The position numbers and the translations under genes are program-made. From Sulfurimonas sp. C5 (lineage in GTDB: Bacteria > Campylobacterota > Campylobacteria > Campylobacterales > Sulfurimonadaceae): a stretch of 64,000 nt of DNA. Every line of letters starts with the position of its first letter. Positions within the stretch are counted from its first letter, which is position 1. This document shows positions 51,163-59,943 of this stretch, in pieces. The DNA lies in assembly GCF_029872055.1 (NCBI RefSeq), contig NZ_JARXNQ010000001.1, positions 558,001-622,000 of the forward strand. The letters are read 5' to 3'. A model generated the notes under the pieces. The model saw nothing but the letters and a program-made list of their open reading frames with translations, made no database searches and was not told where the DNA came from.

Positions 51163-52092
51163 TTATTTAAATTGAGGTTGTACGAAAGGTACTACTTGTT
51201 TCTTACGGCTAAGTACACCGTCTAACCAAGCTTTGTTATTTTCTAGTTTAATATCAAATGCAGCTTCAATTTTAGAAGCATCATCAGATACTACGAAAAG
51301 TTTTGAACCCTCTTTGATAATGTCAGTTAAAAGAATTAAAACAGTGTGTAGACCACCCTCTTCTTTCATCTTTTTCATATCTTCCATGATCTCATCTTCA
51401 CGAGGTTCTAGTACAGAGATATCTACCATTTCAAGTTGACCGATACCTACTTTTGTACCGTTCATATCAAACTCTTTATAGTCACGTGTATTTAAGTTAC
51501 GAGCTGATGCACCGTCAACTGCAGATTTAGCAATGAACATATCCATAGCCATTTTTTTGTAATCTTCAACACCACAGATTTCACTTAACTCTTTTACTGC
51601 TTTTGTATCTACTTTTGTACAAGTCGGTGAACGGAAAATTACAGTGTCGCTTAAAATAGCAAGCATCATCATTCCAGCAATATCTTTTGGAGGTACTACA
51701 CCGTAAGATTTATACATCTCGTAAATTACAGTATTTGAACAACCAATTGGTCTGATCCAAGCTTCTAAAGGAGCGTCTGTAATAAGATCTCCTAGTTTAT
51801 GGTGGTCTGCAATACCTACGATAGTAGCTTCATCAATATCGTCTTGAAAGTGCGGCTTATCTGTTGAGTCGATAATAAATACTTTCTCACCAGCTACAGA
51901 AGTTTTTAATTCAGGAACTCTGTCTGCATAACCAAATGTGTCTAAGATAAACTGTGTTTCAGCAGAAATATCACCTTGACGAGCCGGGATATATTCTTCA
52001 TCTTCTACTTGATTTTTTAAGTATGATAGTGATATTGCACCTACAATAGAGTCACTATCTGGATTTTTGTGTCCAAATGCATATACTGACAT
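51163..52092 (-). CDS. ppaC: Manganese-dependent (family II) inorganic pyrophosphatase
   Basis: 309 residues, DHH-superfamily. The metal site is GHKNPDSDSIVGA at the N terminus and GIADHHKLGD mid-protein, and the C-terminal DHHA2 domain ends in SRKKQVVPFV with the substrate-binding RKKQ. It hydrolyses pyrophosphate in the cytoplasm, with Mn2+ or Co2+. There is no CBS regulatory insert. It follows the pseudo-kinase gene by 27 bases and may be in the same transcript. Confidence 0.96.
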   Translation of the reverse strand: MSVYAFGHKNPDSDSIVGAISLSYLKNQVEDEEYIPARQGDISAETQFILDTFGYADRVPELKTSVAGEKVFIIDSTDKPHFQDDIDEATIVGIADHHKLGDLITDAPLEAWIRPIGCSNTVIYEMYKSYGVVPPKDIAGMMMLAILSDTVIFRSPTCTKVDTKAVKELSEICGVEDYKKMAMDMFIAKSAVDGASARNLNTRDYKEFDMNGTKVGIGQLEMVDISVLEPREDEIMEDMKKMKEEGGLHTVLILLTDIIKEGSKLFVVSDDASKIEAAFDIKLENNKAWLDGVLSRKKQVVPFVQPQFK

Positions 52093-52119
52093 AGTTATAG
52101 CCTTTTAATTTTTTTCGAA

Positions 52120-53544
52120 TTATACAATATTCTTTAGTAATTCCGGAAAATTTAAGACTTTTAAAGAGATTTTAAACAGCTCACGTTTTGAAACAGGCTT
52201 TTTAAGATGTCCAACCACTCTTGCACCTTGTTCACTAATATGTGCATCTTTGACATTATGATTTGTCAAGGTAACAACAGGTGCATCACTTATTTTTGAG
52301 ATCACCTTTGAGAGTGCATTATCATCGCTCGTTAAGACATCTATATCAATTAAGATCATATCATACTTAGCTCTTTTAAGTTCATCTATTGCATCTCTTG
52401 GAATATCATAATGTGTAACACGGACATGACTCTCTAAAAAAGATTCTACAATAGTATCTACAGCTTCTGCATCTTTGTCAATCACCATCAATGATGCACC
52501 TTCAGGACGAATCTGTGCAAAATTAATATTCAAATCATGAAATTCATTTTCGGCACTTGGCAATACTATTTCTATATCTGCAAGAGAAAGAATAAAAGTA
52601 GCACCTTTACCGTACTCACTATAAAAAGTAAGATCACCGTTCATCAATTTTGCTATTTTTTTATTTAATGCAAGGCCCAAACCGTCTGATTCAAACATTT
52701 CAAATAATTTAGATTGATCTTCTTTTTTTATTCCAATTCCACTGTCTTCCACAATCACCTGCAAGTTAATCGTGTTATGGGCAATATTGCTTCCATTAGG
52801 TTTTACAAAAATATTTACAGCTCCCTTGGTTGTTGCTTTAATACTGTTGCTTATGAGGTTGTCGACAATTAATTTGACTTTATTTGCATCAAATATCAAA
52901 GATTCCGGTAAGCTTTTATCTATGTCAATCGTTAGTTCCAAACCTTTTTTCTTAGCACTGTTTTTGTACTCATCTGTAATAGTATTAAATAAAAACTGTA
53001 GTTCAACTGCACTCTCTTGAATATTGTAACTTCCTGCATCAATTTTTGAGAGTTCCATCATACTCTCAATTAACTCCATTAACTGATGACTCGAAGTTAA
53101 AATATCCCGTGCATGAGAGTTTAATTTTTCATTTTGCAGGTCTTTTGCCAAAATTGTTGCGTATGCTATAATAGTTTTCAAGGGAGTTTTAAGGTCCTCT
53201 TTCACATTAGACAAAAATTCATACTTAATTTTTACAGCTTCTTCTGCAACATTTTTAGCATCTACAACTTTATCTTTTTGTCTTTGAACTTCATTTTCCA
53301 ACTGTTCTATTTTTTTAATCTGCTCAGAGATCAAACTTGTCTGCATCCCTGCATAAGATTTTGGCTCATGTTCTGCATGATGTACTCTGCCCTGATTCTC
53401 TTGGAGTCGTTCAAGCTCTTTTTTTAACTTTGCGATCTGATTGTCTTTTTTTGATGCACTCGACAAAAACACTAAAAAACTTACGCCTATAAAAACAATG
53501 AAAACAACAAGCATAACGACTAAAGGGAGGTCAAACTGTATCAA
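52120..53544 (-). CDS. Hybrid sensor kinase-like protein lacking the phospho-acceptor histidine
   Basis: 474 residues. One membrane helix (about 8-28) precedes a long coiled coil (33-105). The dimerisation helix reads NVKEDLKTPL, in which the invariant His of SHELRTP is Glu116. The ATPase domain looks intact: N box with Asn229 and Asn233, G1 DSGIG (267-271), G2 GLGLAL. Residues 350-474 are a receiver domain with candidate Asp400 and Lys449. No sensor domain is seen. It may bind ATP and act as a conformational or scaffold partner rather than autophosphorylate (inference). The start is TTG with GGGAG inside the end of the preceding gene, 1 base away. Confidence 0.85.
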   Translation of the reverse strand: MIQFDLPLVVMLVVFIVFIGVSFLVFLSSASKKDNQIAKLKKELERLQENQGRVHHAEHEPKSYAGMQTSLISEQIKKIEQLENEVQRQKDKVVDAKNVAEEAVKIKYEFLSNVKEDLKTPLKTIIAYATILAKDLQNEKLNSHARDILTSSHQLMELIESMMELSKIDAGSYNIQESAVELQFLFNTITDEYKNSAKKKGLELTIDIDKSLPESLIFDANKVKLIVDNLISNSIKATTKGAVNIFVKPNGSNIAHNTINLQVIVEDSGIGIKKEDQSKLFEMFESDGLGLALNKKIAKLMNGDLTFYSEYGKGATFILSLADIEIVLPSAENEFHDLNINFAQIRPEGASLMVIDKDAEAVDTIVESFLESHVRVTHYDIPRDAIDELKRAKYDMILIDIDVLTSDDNALSKVISKISDAPVVTLTNHNVKDAHISEQGARVVGHLKKPVSKRELFKISLKVLNFPELLKNIV

Positions 53545-53545
53545 T

Positions 53546-54568
53546 TTACTCTCCCTCGGCTAATTCTTGAAAAGTTTCCAAATGCTCTTCAAAAATATTT
53601 ACAAGTCTAGGGTCAAACTTTTTCCCTTTTTCCTCTTGAATATATGCGACAGCATCTTCAAATGACCATGCATCTTTATAAGCTTTTTTCTCTAAAAGGG
53701 CATCTAAAACACTTACAATAGCAACTATTCTTGCATAGATATGAATCTCTTCCCCTTTTAAACCTCTGGGATAACCAGTACCGTCAAAATTTTCATGATG
53801 TTCGTATGCAATAATCGCTGCAGCATTTATCAGTTTTTTACTTGAATTTTTCAAAATTCTCAATGCTAATTTTGGATGGTTTTTAATAACTGCGAATTCA
53901 TCATCTGTTAAATGTTCAGGTTTTTTGACAATAGAATCTTCAATAAATACTTTACCTATATCATAAAGAGGAGAAGCCAAATAAATCATTTTGATCTCTT
54001 CTTCATTTAAAGTACCTTCTAAGACAGCTAACTGCTTTGCAAAATCTGCTACACGTCTGATATGACTTATTGAATCAAGGTTACTGTCTTCAATCATAGC
54101 TGAAAGTATATACACCATCTCTTTTTGGGCATCTTCAGTTTCTGAGAGTAAAAGCTTGTTTTGCCAGTTAGAAATTTTTAACGATTTTTTATAATTGTAA
54201 AACTCTAAATGGTGTCGAACTTTTCTATATAATTCATGTTTTTGAATCGGATAACGTATATCATCTATACAGCCGCTTTGATACCCTTCATCCAGATTTT
54301 CAACATCATCTTGTTCAACTAAAAAAATAAGTGGGACTTCTTGCAGTAATGGAGTGTTTTTTATACTTTTACATAGTTGTATAGCGTCTGCATCTGACAT
54401 TCTTCTTGCTAAAAGGATCAGATCAAAACGCTTTGTTTTTAAAAGATCTATGGCATCTTGAGAGTTAAGAGCATAAGAAAGTCCATACCCTTCTTCTCTT
54501 AAAAGTTCAATGATCTTTTTGACGTTTTCCATGACGTCATCAATGATTAAAATCTCACTTCTTTCCAT
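53546..54568 (-). CDS. Degenerate receiver + HD-GYP protein
   Basis: 340 residues. The receiver domain (1-120) keeps the acidic pair Asp10-Asp11, but the phospho-acceptor Asp is Ala54 (ILLARRM) and the conserved Lys is Tyr106 (RYP). The HD-GYP domain (about 150-335) keeps His169, His231, HHEN (257-260) and GTGYP, yet the HD pair reads Tyr202-Asp203 (LYDIGK) and the later metal Asp is Ser286. Phosphorylation and c-di-GMP hydrolysis are therefore both doubtful. It is immediately upstream of the pseudo-kinase gene, and the two likely function together. It could be a c-di-GMP-binding or structural protein rather than an enzyme. Confidence 0.85.
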   Translation of the reverse strand: MERSEILIIDDVMENVKKIIELLREEGYGLSYALNSQDAIDLLKTKRFDLILLARRMSDADAIQLCKSIKNTPLLQEVPLIFLVEQDDVENLDEGYQSGCIDDIRYPIQKHELYRKVRHHLEFYNYKKSLKISNWQNKLLLSETEDAQKEMVYILSAMIEDSNLDSISHIRRVADFAKQLAVLEGTLNEEEIKMIYLASPLYDIGKVFIEDSIVKKPEHLTDDEFAVIKNHPKLALRILKNSSKKLINAAAIIAYEHHENFDGTGYPRGLKGEEIHIYARIVAIVSVLDALLEKKAYKDAWSFEDAVAYIQEEKGKKFDPRLVNIFEEHLETFQELAEGE

Positions 54569-54614
54569 AACTTTTCCACTCCCTTATTTGGGTGATTTAA
54601 AGTTATTATACCAT

Positions 54615-57443
54615 TTACTTATGTAAAAGCAATTCTTTTTCTAAATATTTTCCAGTATACGAACCTGACTTTTCATGGTTGGCAGCCAGTTCTTCCGGTG
54701 TTCCGACATCGACAACCAAGCCGCCTCCTGAACCACCTTCAGGACCTATATCTACAATGTAATCTGCATTTTTGACCATATCTAAATTATGCTCGATTAC
54801 AAGTACGCTATTGCCGAGTTCAACAAACTTATGCAGTACACCTGTGAGTCTGTCGACATCTGCAAAGTGAAGACCTGTTGTAGGCTCATCTAAAATATAA
54901 AGTGTTTTCCCTGTGTCTTTACGACTTAACTCTTTGGCAAGTTTAATACGTTGTGCTTCCCCACCTGAAAGCGTTACGGCATTTTGTCCGAGTGTAATGT
55001 AACCAAGCCCAACATCTACAAGTGTTTTCAGTTTTTGATGAATTTTCGGAATTGTTTTAAAGAATTCATACGCTTCATCTACGGACATTTTAAGAACATC
55101 GGAAATAGTTTTCCCTTTGTAAAGCACCTCTAGCGTTTGCTGATTATATCTTTGTCCCTGACAACTGTCACATTTAACCATAATATCCGGTAAAAAGTGC
55201 ATCTCTATTTTGATTTCACCCTCACCTTGACACTTCTCGCAACGCCCGCCTTTAACATTAAATGAGAACCTTGAAGATGTATATCCTCTAATCTGTGATT
55301 CTTTCGTTTGTGCAAAAAGGTTTCTAATCTCATCCATCACACCTGTATAAGTTGCAGGATTTGATCTTGGAGTACGTCCAATAGGACTTTGATCAAGATA
55401 GATTACTTTATCAACATGTTCAAGTCCGTTAATCTCTACACCGGCAACTTTATTTACTTTTCTTGCATGGTTTAAAAGCTCTCTAGCTGACGGTAAAAGT
55501 GTTTGTAAAATCAGTGAACTTTTACCGCTTCCACTTACACCTGTAACACATACAAAGTTATTCAATGGAATTTTTACACTCATATCTTTAATATTGTTAA
55601 GATTTACGTTTTTGATCTCTATAAACTTCTCTTGTTCACGTCTATAAAAATACTCGATTTTCTTTCTTCCAAACAGATAATCCGCCGTAGCTGTTTTTGC
55701 CTTTTTAAGCTCTTTTAGAGTCCCTGCAAACACTACATTTCCACCGAACTTTCCTGCACCTTCACCGATATCTACGATAAAATCAGCATGTTCTATAGTC
55801 TCTTTGTCGTGTTCAACTACGATTACGCTGTTCCCTTTTTCTTGCAGGTTTCTCAGCGTTTTAATCAGTTTTAAAGTATCACGTTCGTGTAAACCGATAC
55901 TCGGCTCATCAAGTACATACATAACTCCTGTTAGACCTGAACCGATTTGTGAAGCAATACGGATACGCTGTGCTTCACCACCACTGATAGTTCGGGCATC
56001 ACGTCCTAGTGTAATATATCCAAGACCAACATCATGTAAAAAGAATAGTCTTTCACGAATCTCATTGAGAATCGGTGCAGCTACCATCGAATTTTGTTTA
56101 TCCATATAAGAAAAATTATCTTCTACAACGAACCACTCATATGTCTTTGATATAGGCATATCTAAAATCTCTGGTATTCTTTTCTGAGCTACCTTAACAG
56201 CAAGTGATTCCGGTTTGAGTCTGTGTCCTCCACATACGTCACATACTTTTTCACTCATATAGTCATTGAGTTCTTTCTCATCTTTGAACATATCATACGC
56301 TATACGAATAATACCAGGCCATATTCTCTTGACTTTATGTTTCTTCCATAAAAATTCAATTTCACCGATATTGCCGTGTAAAATAGCTTTTTGCTGATGG
56401 CGTTCCAATTCACCGTAAGGGATTGTTATATCAATTTCGTTAGCCTCACAGAACCCTTTTAAGAATGTAAAATAGTAACCTTTATTAAAACCGTAAACAA
56501 TTTTAATCGCACCCTTTTCAATACTGAGATCTGGATCTATAATTTTTTCAATATCAAGAGTATAACGCAGTCCCAATCCATCACATTCATTACATGCCCC
56601 TTTTGGAGAGTTAAAAGAAAAACTAAGTGGTTCTAAGGGATCAAAACTAATTTTACAATCAAAACAAGCATTGTGTTCAGAGTAATGGATATGCTCCCTG
56701 CAACCTATCTCTTCATGGTTTAGAACATCGATTTCAAGCTCACCATAACTCTCTTTGAGCGCTTTTTCAACTGAAGATGCAATACGCTCTTTATTTTCCT
56801 CTTTTACAACTACCCTGTCAATTACAACTTTAATGGTATGTTTTTTGGTTTTTGAAAGCTCAATTTCATCGTCAAGTCTCACCATAACTCCGTCAATCAT
56901 TGCACGTACATAACCCTTATGCACAAGTGACTGAATAAGGTCTGCATAAGAACCTTTGTTATCACGAACAAGCGGTGCAAGGAGAACCAGTTTTGCACCT
57001 TCTGGAAGTTTCGCAACCTCTGAAATAATATCCGAAGCTGACATTTGAGAGATCTCTTTACCACACTTGTGACAGTGCTGTACACCTACACGAGCATATA
57101 AAAGTCTGAGATAGTCATAAATCTCAGTGATCGTTCCTACCGTTGAACGAGGATTTTTCGATGTTGTTTTTTGATCGATTGCAATAGCGGGAGTAAGCCC
57201 TTCTATCTTATCTACATCCGGCTTACCCACTCTGTCTAAGAACTGCCTTGCATATGAAGACAACGATTCCATATAACGGCGTTGCCCTTCGGCATAAAGC
57301 GTGTCAAAAGCGAGTGTAGACTTTCCACTACCGCTAAGCCCCGTCATAACAATGAGTTCATTCTTTGGAATTGTTAAATCTATATTTTTAAGATTGTTTT
57401 CCCTTGCACCGGTTATCTTGATAACATCTTTTTTATCCATCAA
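54615..57443 (-). CDS. uvrA: Excinuclease ABC subunit A
   Basis: 942 residues, full length. There are two ABC ATPase modules, with Walker A GLSGSGKST and GVSGSGKSS. Signature motifs are ISGGEAQRIRIASQIG and LSGGEAQRIKLAKELS. The DNA-binding zinc module has CEKCQGEGEIKIEMHFLPD and CDSCQGQR, with additional zinc CxxC pairs (CHKCG, CDVCGGHR). It scans DNA for bulky lesions with UvrB. It overlaps the upstream permease by 11 bases. It is slightly longer at its acidic C-terminal segment but otherwise typical. Confidence 0.97.
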   Translation of the reverse strand: MMDKKDVIKITGARENNLKNIDLTIPKNELIVMTGLSGSGKSTLAFDTLYAEGQRRYMESLSSYARQFLDRVGKPDVDKIEGLTPAIAIDQKTTSKNPRSTVGTITEIYDYLRLLYARVGVQHCHKCGKEISQMSASDIISEVAKLPEGAKLVLLAPLVRDNKGSYADLIQSLVHKGYVRAMIDGVMVRLDDEIELSKTKKHTIKVVIDRVVVKEENKERIASSVEKALKESYGELEIDVLNHEEIGCREHIHYSEHNACFDCKISFDPLEPLSFSFNSPKGACNECDGLGLRYTLDIEKIIDPDLSIEKGAIKIVYGFNKGYYFTFLKGFCEANEIDITIPYGELERHQQKAILHGNIGEIEFLWKKHKVKRIWPGIIRIAYDMFKDEKELNDYMSEKVCDVCGGHRLKPESLAVKVAQKRIPEILDMPISKTYEWFVVEDNFSYMDKQNSMVAAPILNEIRERLFFLHDVGLGYITLGRDARTISGGEAQRIRIASQIGSGLTGVMYVLDEPSIGLHERDTLKLIKTLRNLQEKGNSVIVVEHDKETIEHADFIVDIGEGAGKFGGNVVFAGTLKELKKAKTATADYLFGRKKIEYFYRREQEKFIEIKNVNLNNIKDMSVKIPLNNFVCVTGVSGSGKSSLILQTLLPSARELLNHARKVNKVAGVEINGLEHVDKVIYLDQSPIGRTPRSNPATYTGVMDEIRNLFAQTKESQIRGYTSSRFSFNVKGGRCEKCQGEGEIKIEMHFLPDIMVKCDSCQGQRYNQQTLEVLYKGKTISDVLKMSVDEAYEFFKTIPKIHQKLKTLVDVGLGYITLGQNAVTLSGGEAQRIKLAKELSRKDTGKTLYILDEPTTGLHFADVDRLTGVLHKFVELGNSVLVIEHNLDMVKNADYIVDIGPEGGSGGGLVVDVGTPEELAANHEKSGSYTGKYLEKELLLHK

Positions 57444-58188
57444 TCAATACTCTCTTTGCTAAATAAATAACTATTACTATATAAAAAAATACCAACAATC
57501 TTTTTTGTAATGTTGTTTGTACTTTATCTTTAAAAAATATTCCTGCATACACACCCAATAGTGATGCAATACCTACAATAATGCCGCTTTTAAAATCTAT
57601 ATGTCCCTCTAATGTATGCGAGATTAAACCTGCTATAGAAGAGAATACAACAAAAAACAATCCTGCAGAGATCGCTTTTTTCAATTCTACATGCAAGAAT
57701 CCTACCAATATAGGTACAAGCATAATACTTCCGCCGACACCGATGGTGATACTCATCATTCCGATAAAGACACCAATGATAAAAAGGAGAACCTTACTTA
57801 TTTTCTTTTCAACGGCATCCTCTTTAATCGGCATAAAAAGTCTAAAGAGTGCAAATGTAGCAAATAAAAGGAAAAATATCTCTAAAGTTCTATTACTAAA
57901 TAAGGATGTTATATAACCGCTAAGCGACGCTCCGACAAAGCCACCGATTCCTATGATCGTAATCATAGCGACATCCAACGTCCCTTTTTTATGGTTTAAA
58001 TAACTGCCGAATATAGAGCCAAAAGTCATCTGCACTACGGAAATCCCGATCGCACTTTTAGTATCAAATCCCAGTAAAAGTAATAACGGGACTAAAATCG
58101 TTCCCCCGCCAATACCAAAAAAACCAGAGAGAAGCCCTGTTACAGCCCCTATTGTCAATAGTTCAATCATAAATGCAATTATACCCAA
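57433..58188 (-). CDS. TauE/SafE-family membrane permease
   Basis: 251 residues with about eight membrane helices. It opens with the family motif GLLSGFFGIGGGTILVPLLLL and has the second-repeat motif IGVGGSIMLVPIL. The family exports sulfite, sulfoacetate or other sulfur oxyanions, fitting a sulfur-oxidising host, but the specific substrate is unknown. It overlaps uvrA downstream, giving an unusual repair/transport pair. Confidence 0.85.
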   Translation of the reverse strand: MGIIAFMIELLTIGAVTGLLSGFFGIGGGTILVPLLLLLGFDTKSAIGISVVQMTFGSIFGSYLNHKKGTLDVAMITIIGIGGFVGASLSGYITSLFSNRTLEIFFLLFATFALFRLFMPIKEDAVEKKISKVLLFIIGVFIGMMSITIGVGGSIMLVPILVGFLHVELKKAISAGLFFVVFSSIAGLISHTLEGHIDFKSGIIVGIASLLGVYAGIFFKDKVQTTLQKRLLVFFYIVIVIYLAKRVLIDG

Positions 58189-58239
58189 TTATATAATCTC
58201 TTTTGGGAGAATTTAATTTTGCTTTGTGTTTGCATAAAG

Positions 58240-58245
58240 TATAAT
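58240..58245 (+). promoter_or_regulatory. -10 element for the cheX-like-fliN-fliO-like operon
   Basis: TATAAT lies 29 bases upstream of the ATG at 58275. I found neither a sigma-54 GG-N10-GC nor a good sigma-28 motif here, so early/housekeeping expression is favoured. Confidence 0.45.
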
Positions 58246-58274
58246 CAACCAATAATAAATTATGGCGGGGAATA

Positions 58275-58703
58275 ATGTTAAATAGTATTGAAGAAGCAGC
58301 AATAAATTTCTGTATACATCAGATAGGTGAAGATCACAATGTTAAAGATGGAATAACAAAAAAGAGAACACTTATTGCTTATATAGACTTAGATGCTCTA
58401 GACGGGAAAAAATACAGAGCTTATATAGCCTCAGATGCAGGCTTTATGCAAAGAGTTTCAAAACTTTTCCTAGAAGAGGACGAAAGCGATGAAGAAACAC
58501 TTACAGATATGACTTTGGAAACTGCTAACTTAATTATCGGCAGTGCAAAAGTAATAGCTGAGGATAGAGCTGATTCTCCATATTCTATCAATACTCCATT
58601 TTTTGAAAAAATCGGAGAGTTTGATCTGGCATATGATGATGCAAAGACTATTCAGGTGGGAGAGGATGAGCTTACCATCGCGTTGAAGGATTTAGATGTC
58701 TAA
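58275..58703 (+). CDS. CheX-like chemotaxis phosphatase domain protein
   Basis: 142 residues. The segment LETANLIIGSAKVIAED carries the ExxN phosphatase motif of CheX/CheC-type proteins, and the rest is compatible with the CheX alpha/beta fold (AYIASDAGFMQRVSKLFL). Such proteins dephosphorylate CheY-P. The following fliN gene overlaps its stop by 8 bases, so it is coupled to the flagellar switch. GCGGGGAATA is a plausible ribosome site. Confidence 0.75.
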   Translation: MLNSIEEAAINFCIHQIGEDHNVKDGITKKRTLIAYIDLDALDGKKYRAYIASDAGFMQRVSKLFLEEDESDEETLTDMTLETANLIIGSAKVIAEDRADSPYSINTPFFEKIGEFDLAYDDAKTIQVGEDELTIALKDLDV

Positions 58704-59007
58704 CAAAGTTTTCAACCCAAAAAATGACCTAGCATGGATGGACTACTCCGGTATTCTTGACATGGAAGTAGAGTTTATTGCCGAACTCGGAGAAACAGAT
58801 ATTACTCTTAGAGATATCCTGAAACTTGAAAAAGGTTCTATTATTGACCTGAAAAAGCCTGCAGGTGAAAGTGTCGAGGCTTATGTAAACGGTCGTATTT
58901 TGGGTAAAGGTGAGGTTATGGTATATGAGAAAAACCTCGCTATTCGTATCAATGAAGTTTTAGACTCTTCTGCAGTTTTATACTATCTTTCAAAAGAGAA
59001 ACTATGA
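58696..59007 (+). CDS. fliN: Flagellar motor switch protein FliN
   Basis: 103 residues, the SpoA/C-ring domain of FliN. Recognisable segments are MEVEFIAELGETDITLRDILKLEKGSIIDL, VNGRILGKGEVMVYEKNLAIRI and INEVL. FliN multimerises with FliM in the cytoplasmic C ring and sets rotation direction and export. Its start overlaps the cheX-like gene and its stop overlaps the next ATG. Confidence 0.95.
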   Translation: MSNKVFNPKNDLAWMDYSGILDMEVEFIAELGETDITLRDILKLEKGSIIDLKKPAGESVEAYVNGRILGKGEVMVYEKNLAIRINEVLDSSAVLYYLSKEKL

Positions 59008-59930
59008 TAAAGATTCTTTTCCTATTTCTGCTTCCTTTAACTCTTTTTGGTTCGAAAATTCTCAGTTATAATATTTACGAAAGAACAGACCGTGCCGATG
59101 TAATGATCACTTTTGATACTCCTTATACAGGGACTATTAAACAAAGCAAAGGAAAATCAAAAACTATTTTGAAACTTGAAGATGCATCGATAGAGTCTTC
59201 AAAAATAAAAAAAGTCAATTCAAAATATTTAAAATCTTTAACTATCACACCTTTACTTGATTATACGCAAATTGTTGCCATTACACCTAGTTACGTAAAA
59301 CTGATTGCATCAAAAACATCTGATGGTTACGGGTTACGTTTACGTTTTACGGAAGAAGCGGCAATTAAGTCAAGTACTGCAACAGCTGCCACTCAAACAG
59401 CATCACCTAACTTGTCTGCTTTACCGACAAAAAAAAGCGACGATCTTTCAACGAGTTACTATATTGTAATTGCAATTTTAATCATCGGGATTCTAATTCT
59501 TTTCTATCTAAAGAACAAGATCCAAGCAAAACAACAGCCGAAAGCAAAACAAGCACCTAGTTCTTGGTTATTTAAACAAGATGAACAACAGCAACAGCCT
59601 CAGCAGACACCTTCTGTAAGTTCAAGTTTCCAGAATGAAATCTCTATACGTTTTCAAAAAAGTCTTGATCAGAATAATAGTGTTGTAATGCTTGATTTTT
59701 TAAACCAAAGTTATCTTGTTTTAATCGGTAACGGAAATATTTTACTTGATAAATTCATCGACAACCAACCCTCAACTCAAGAGGAGTTTGAAACTATTTT
59801 GCGCAATAGACATGCAGAATTAGAAGAATTTTTAGCAAATCCTATGCAACCACAACATACACATTCCCCTTTGGACGGACCACTACAATCATATAAAGAA
59901 AGAGCTGCAAGTTTAGCTTACGGAGAGTAA
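59004..59930 (+). CDS. fliO: FliO-like flagellar protein with large periplasmic N-terminal domain
   Basis: 308 residues. A signal-like hydrophobic N terminus (1-17) precedes a periplasmic AMIN-like beta domain (about 20-125). A Ser/Thr-rich stretch and one membrane helix (about 150-170) follow, then a Gln-rich linker and a cytoplasmic domain (about 210-308) with SVVMLDFLNQSYLVLIGNGNILLDKF, similar to the FliO core. An enlarged periplasmic domain is known for Helicobacter-type FliO. The position directly after fliN supports the call. The assignment rests on architecture and context more than on a strict motif. Confidence 0.65.
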   Translation: MIKILFLFLLPLTLFGSKILSYNIYERTDRADVMITFDTPYTGTIKQSKGKSKTILKLEDASIESSKIKKVNSKYLKSLTITPLLDYTQIVAITPSYVKLIASKTSDGYGLRLRFTEEAAIKSSTATAATQTASPNLSALPTKKSDDLSTSYYIVIAILIIGILILFYLKNKIQAKQQPKAKQAPSSWLFKQDEQQQQPQQTPSVSSSFQNEISIRFQKSLDQNNSVVMLDFLNQSYLVLIGNGNILLDKFIDNQPSTQEEFETILRNRHAELEEFLANPMQPQHTHSPLDGPLQSYKERAASLAYGE

Positions 59931-59943
59931 GCTAATTACTTGC
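59907..59943. terminator. 15-bp bidirectional hairpin at the fliO-like / GH13 junction
   Basis: GCAAGT-TTAGCTTAC (59907-59921) pairs with GTAAGCTAA-TT-ACTTGC (59927-59943), with two bulged bases and loop GGAGA. It covers the last codons and stops of both genes, which are only 1 base apart. It is the longest stem in the window. Confidence 0.75.

Noticed and set aside
54575-54600. CACTCCC...GGGTG hairpin between uvrA and the HD-GYP gene
   Set aside because: Only three continuous GC pairs with a mismatch; no T tract on the relevant strand at the right place.
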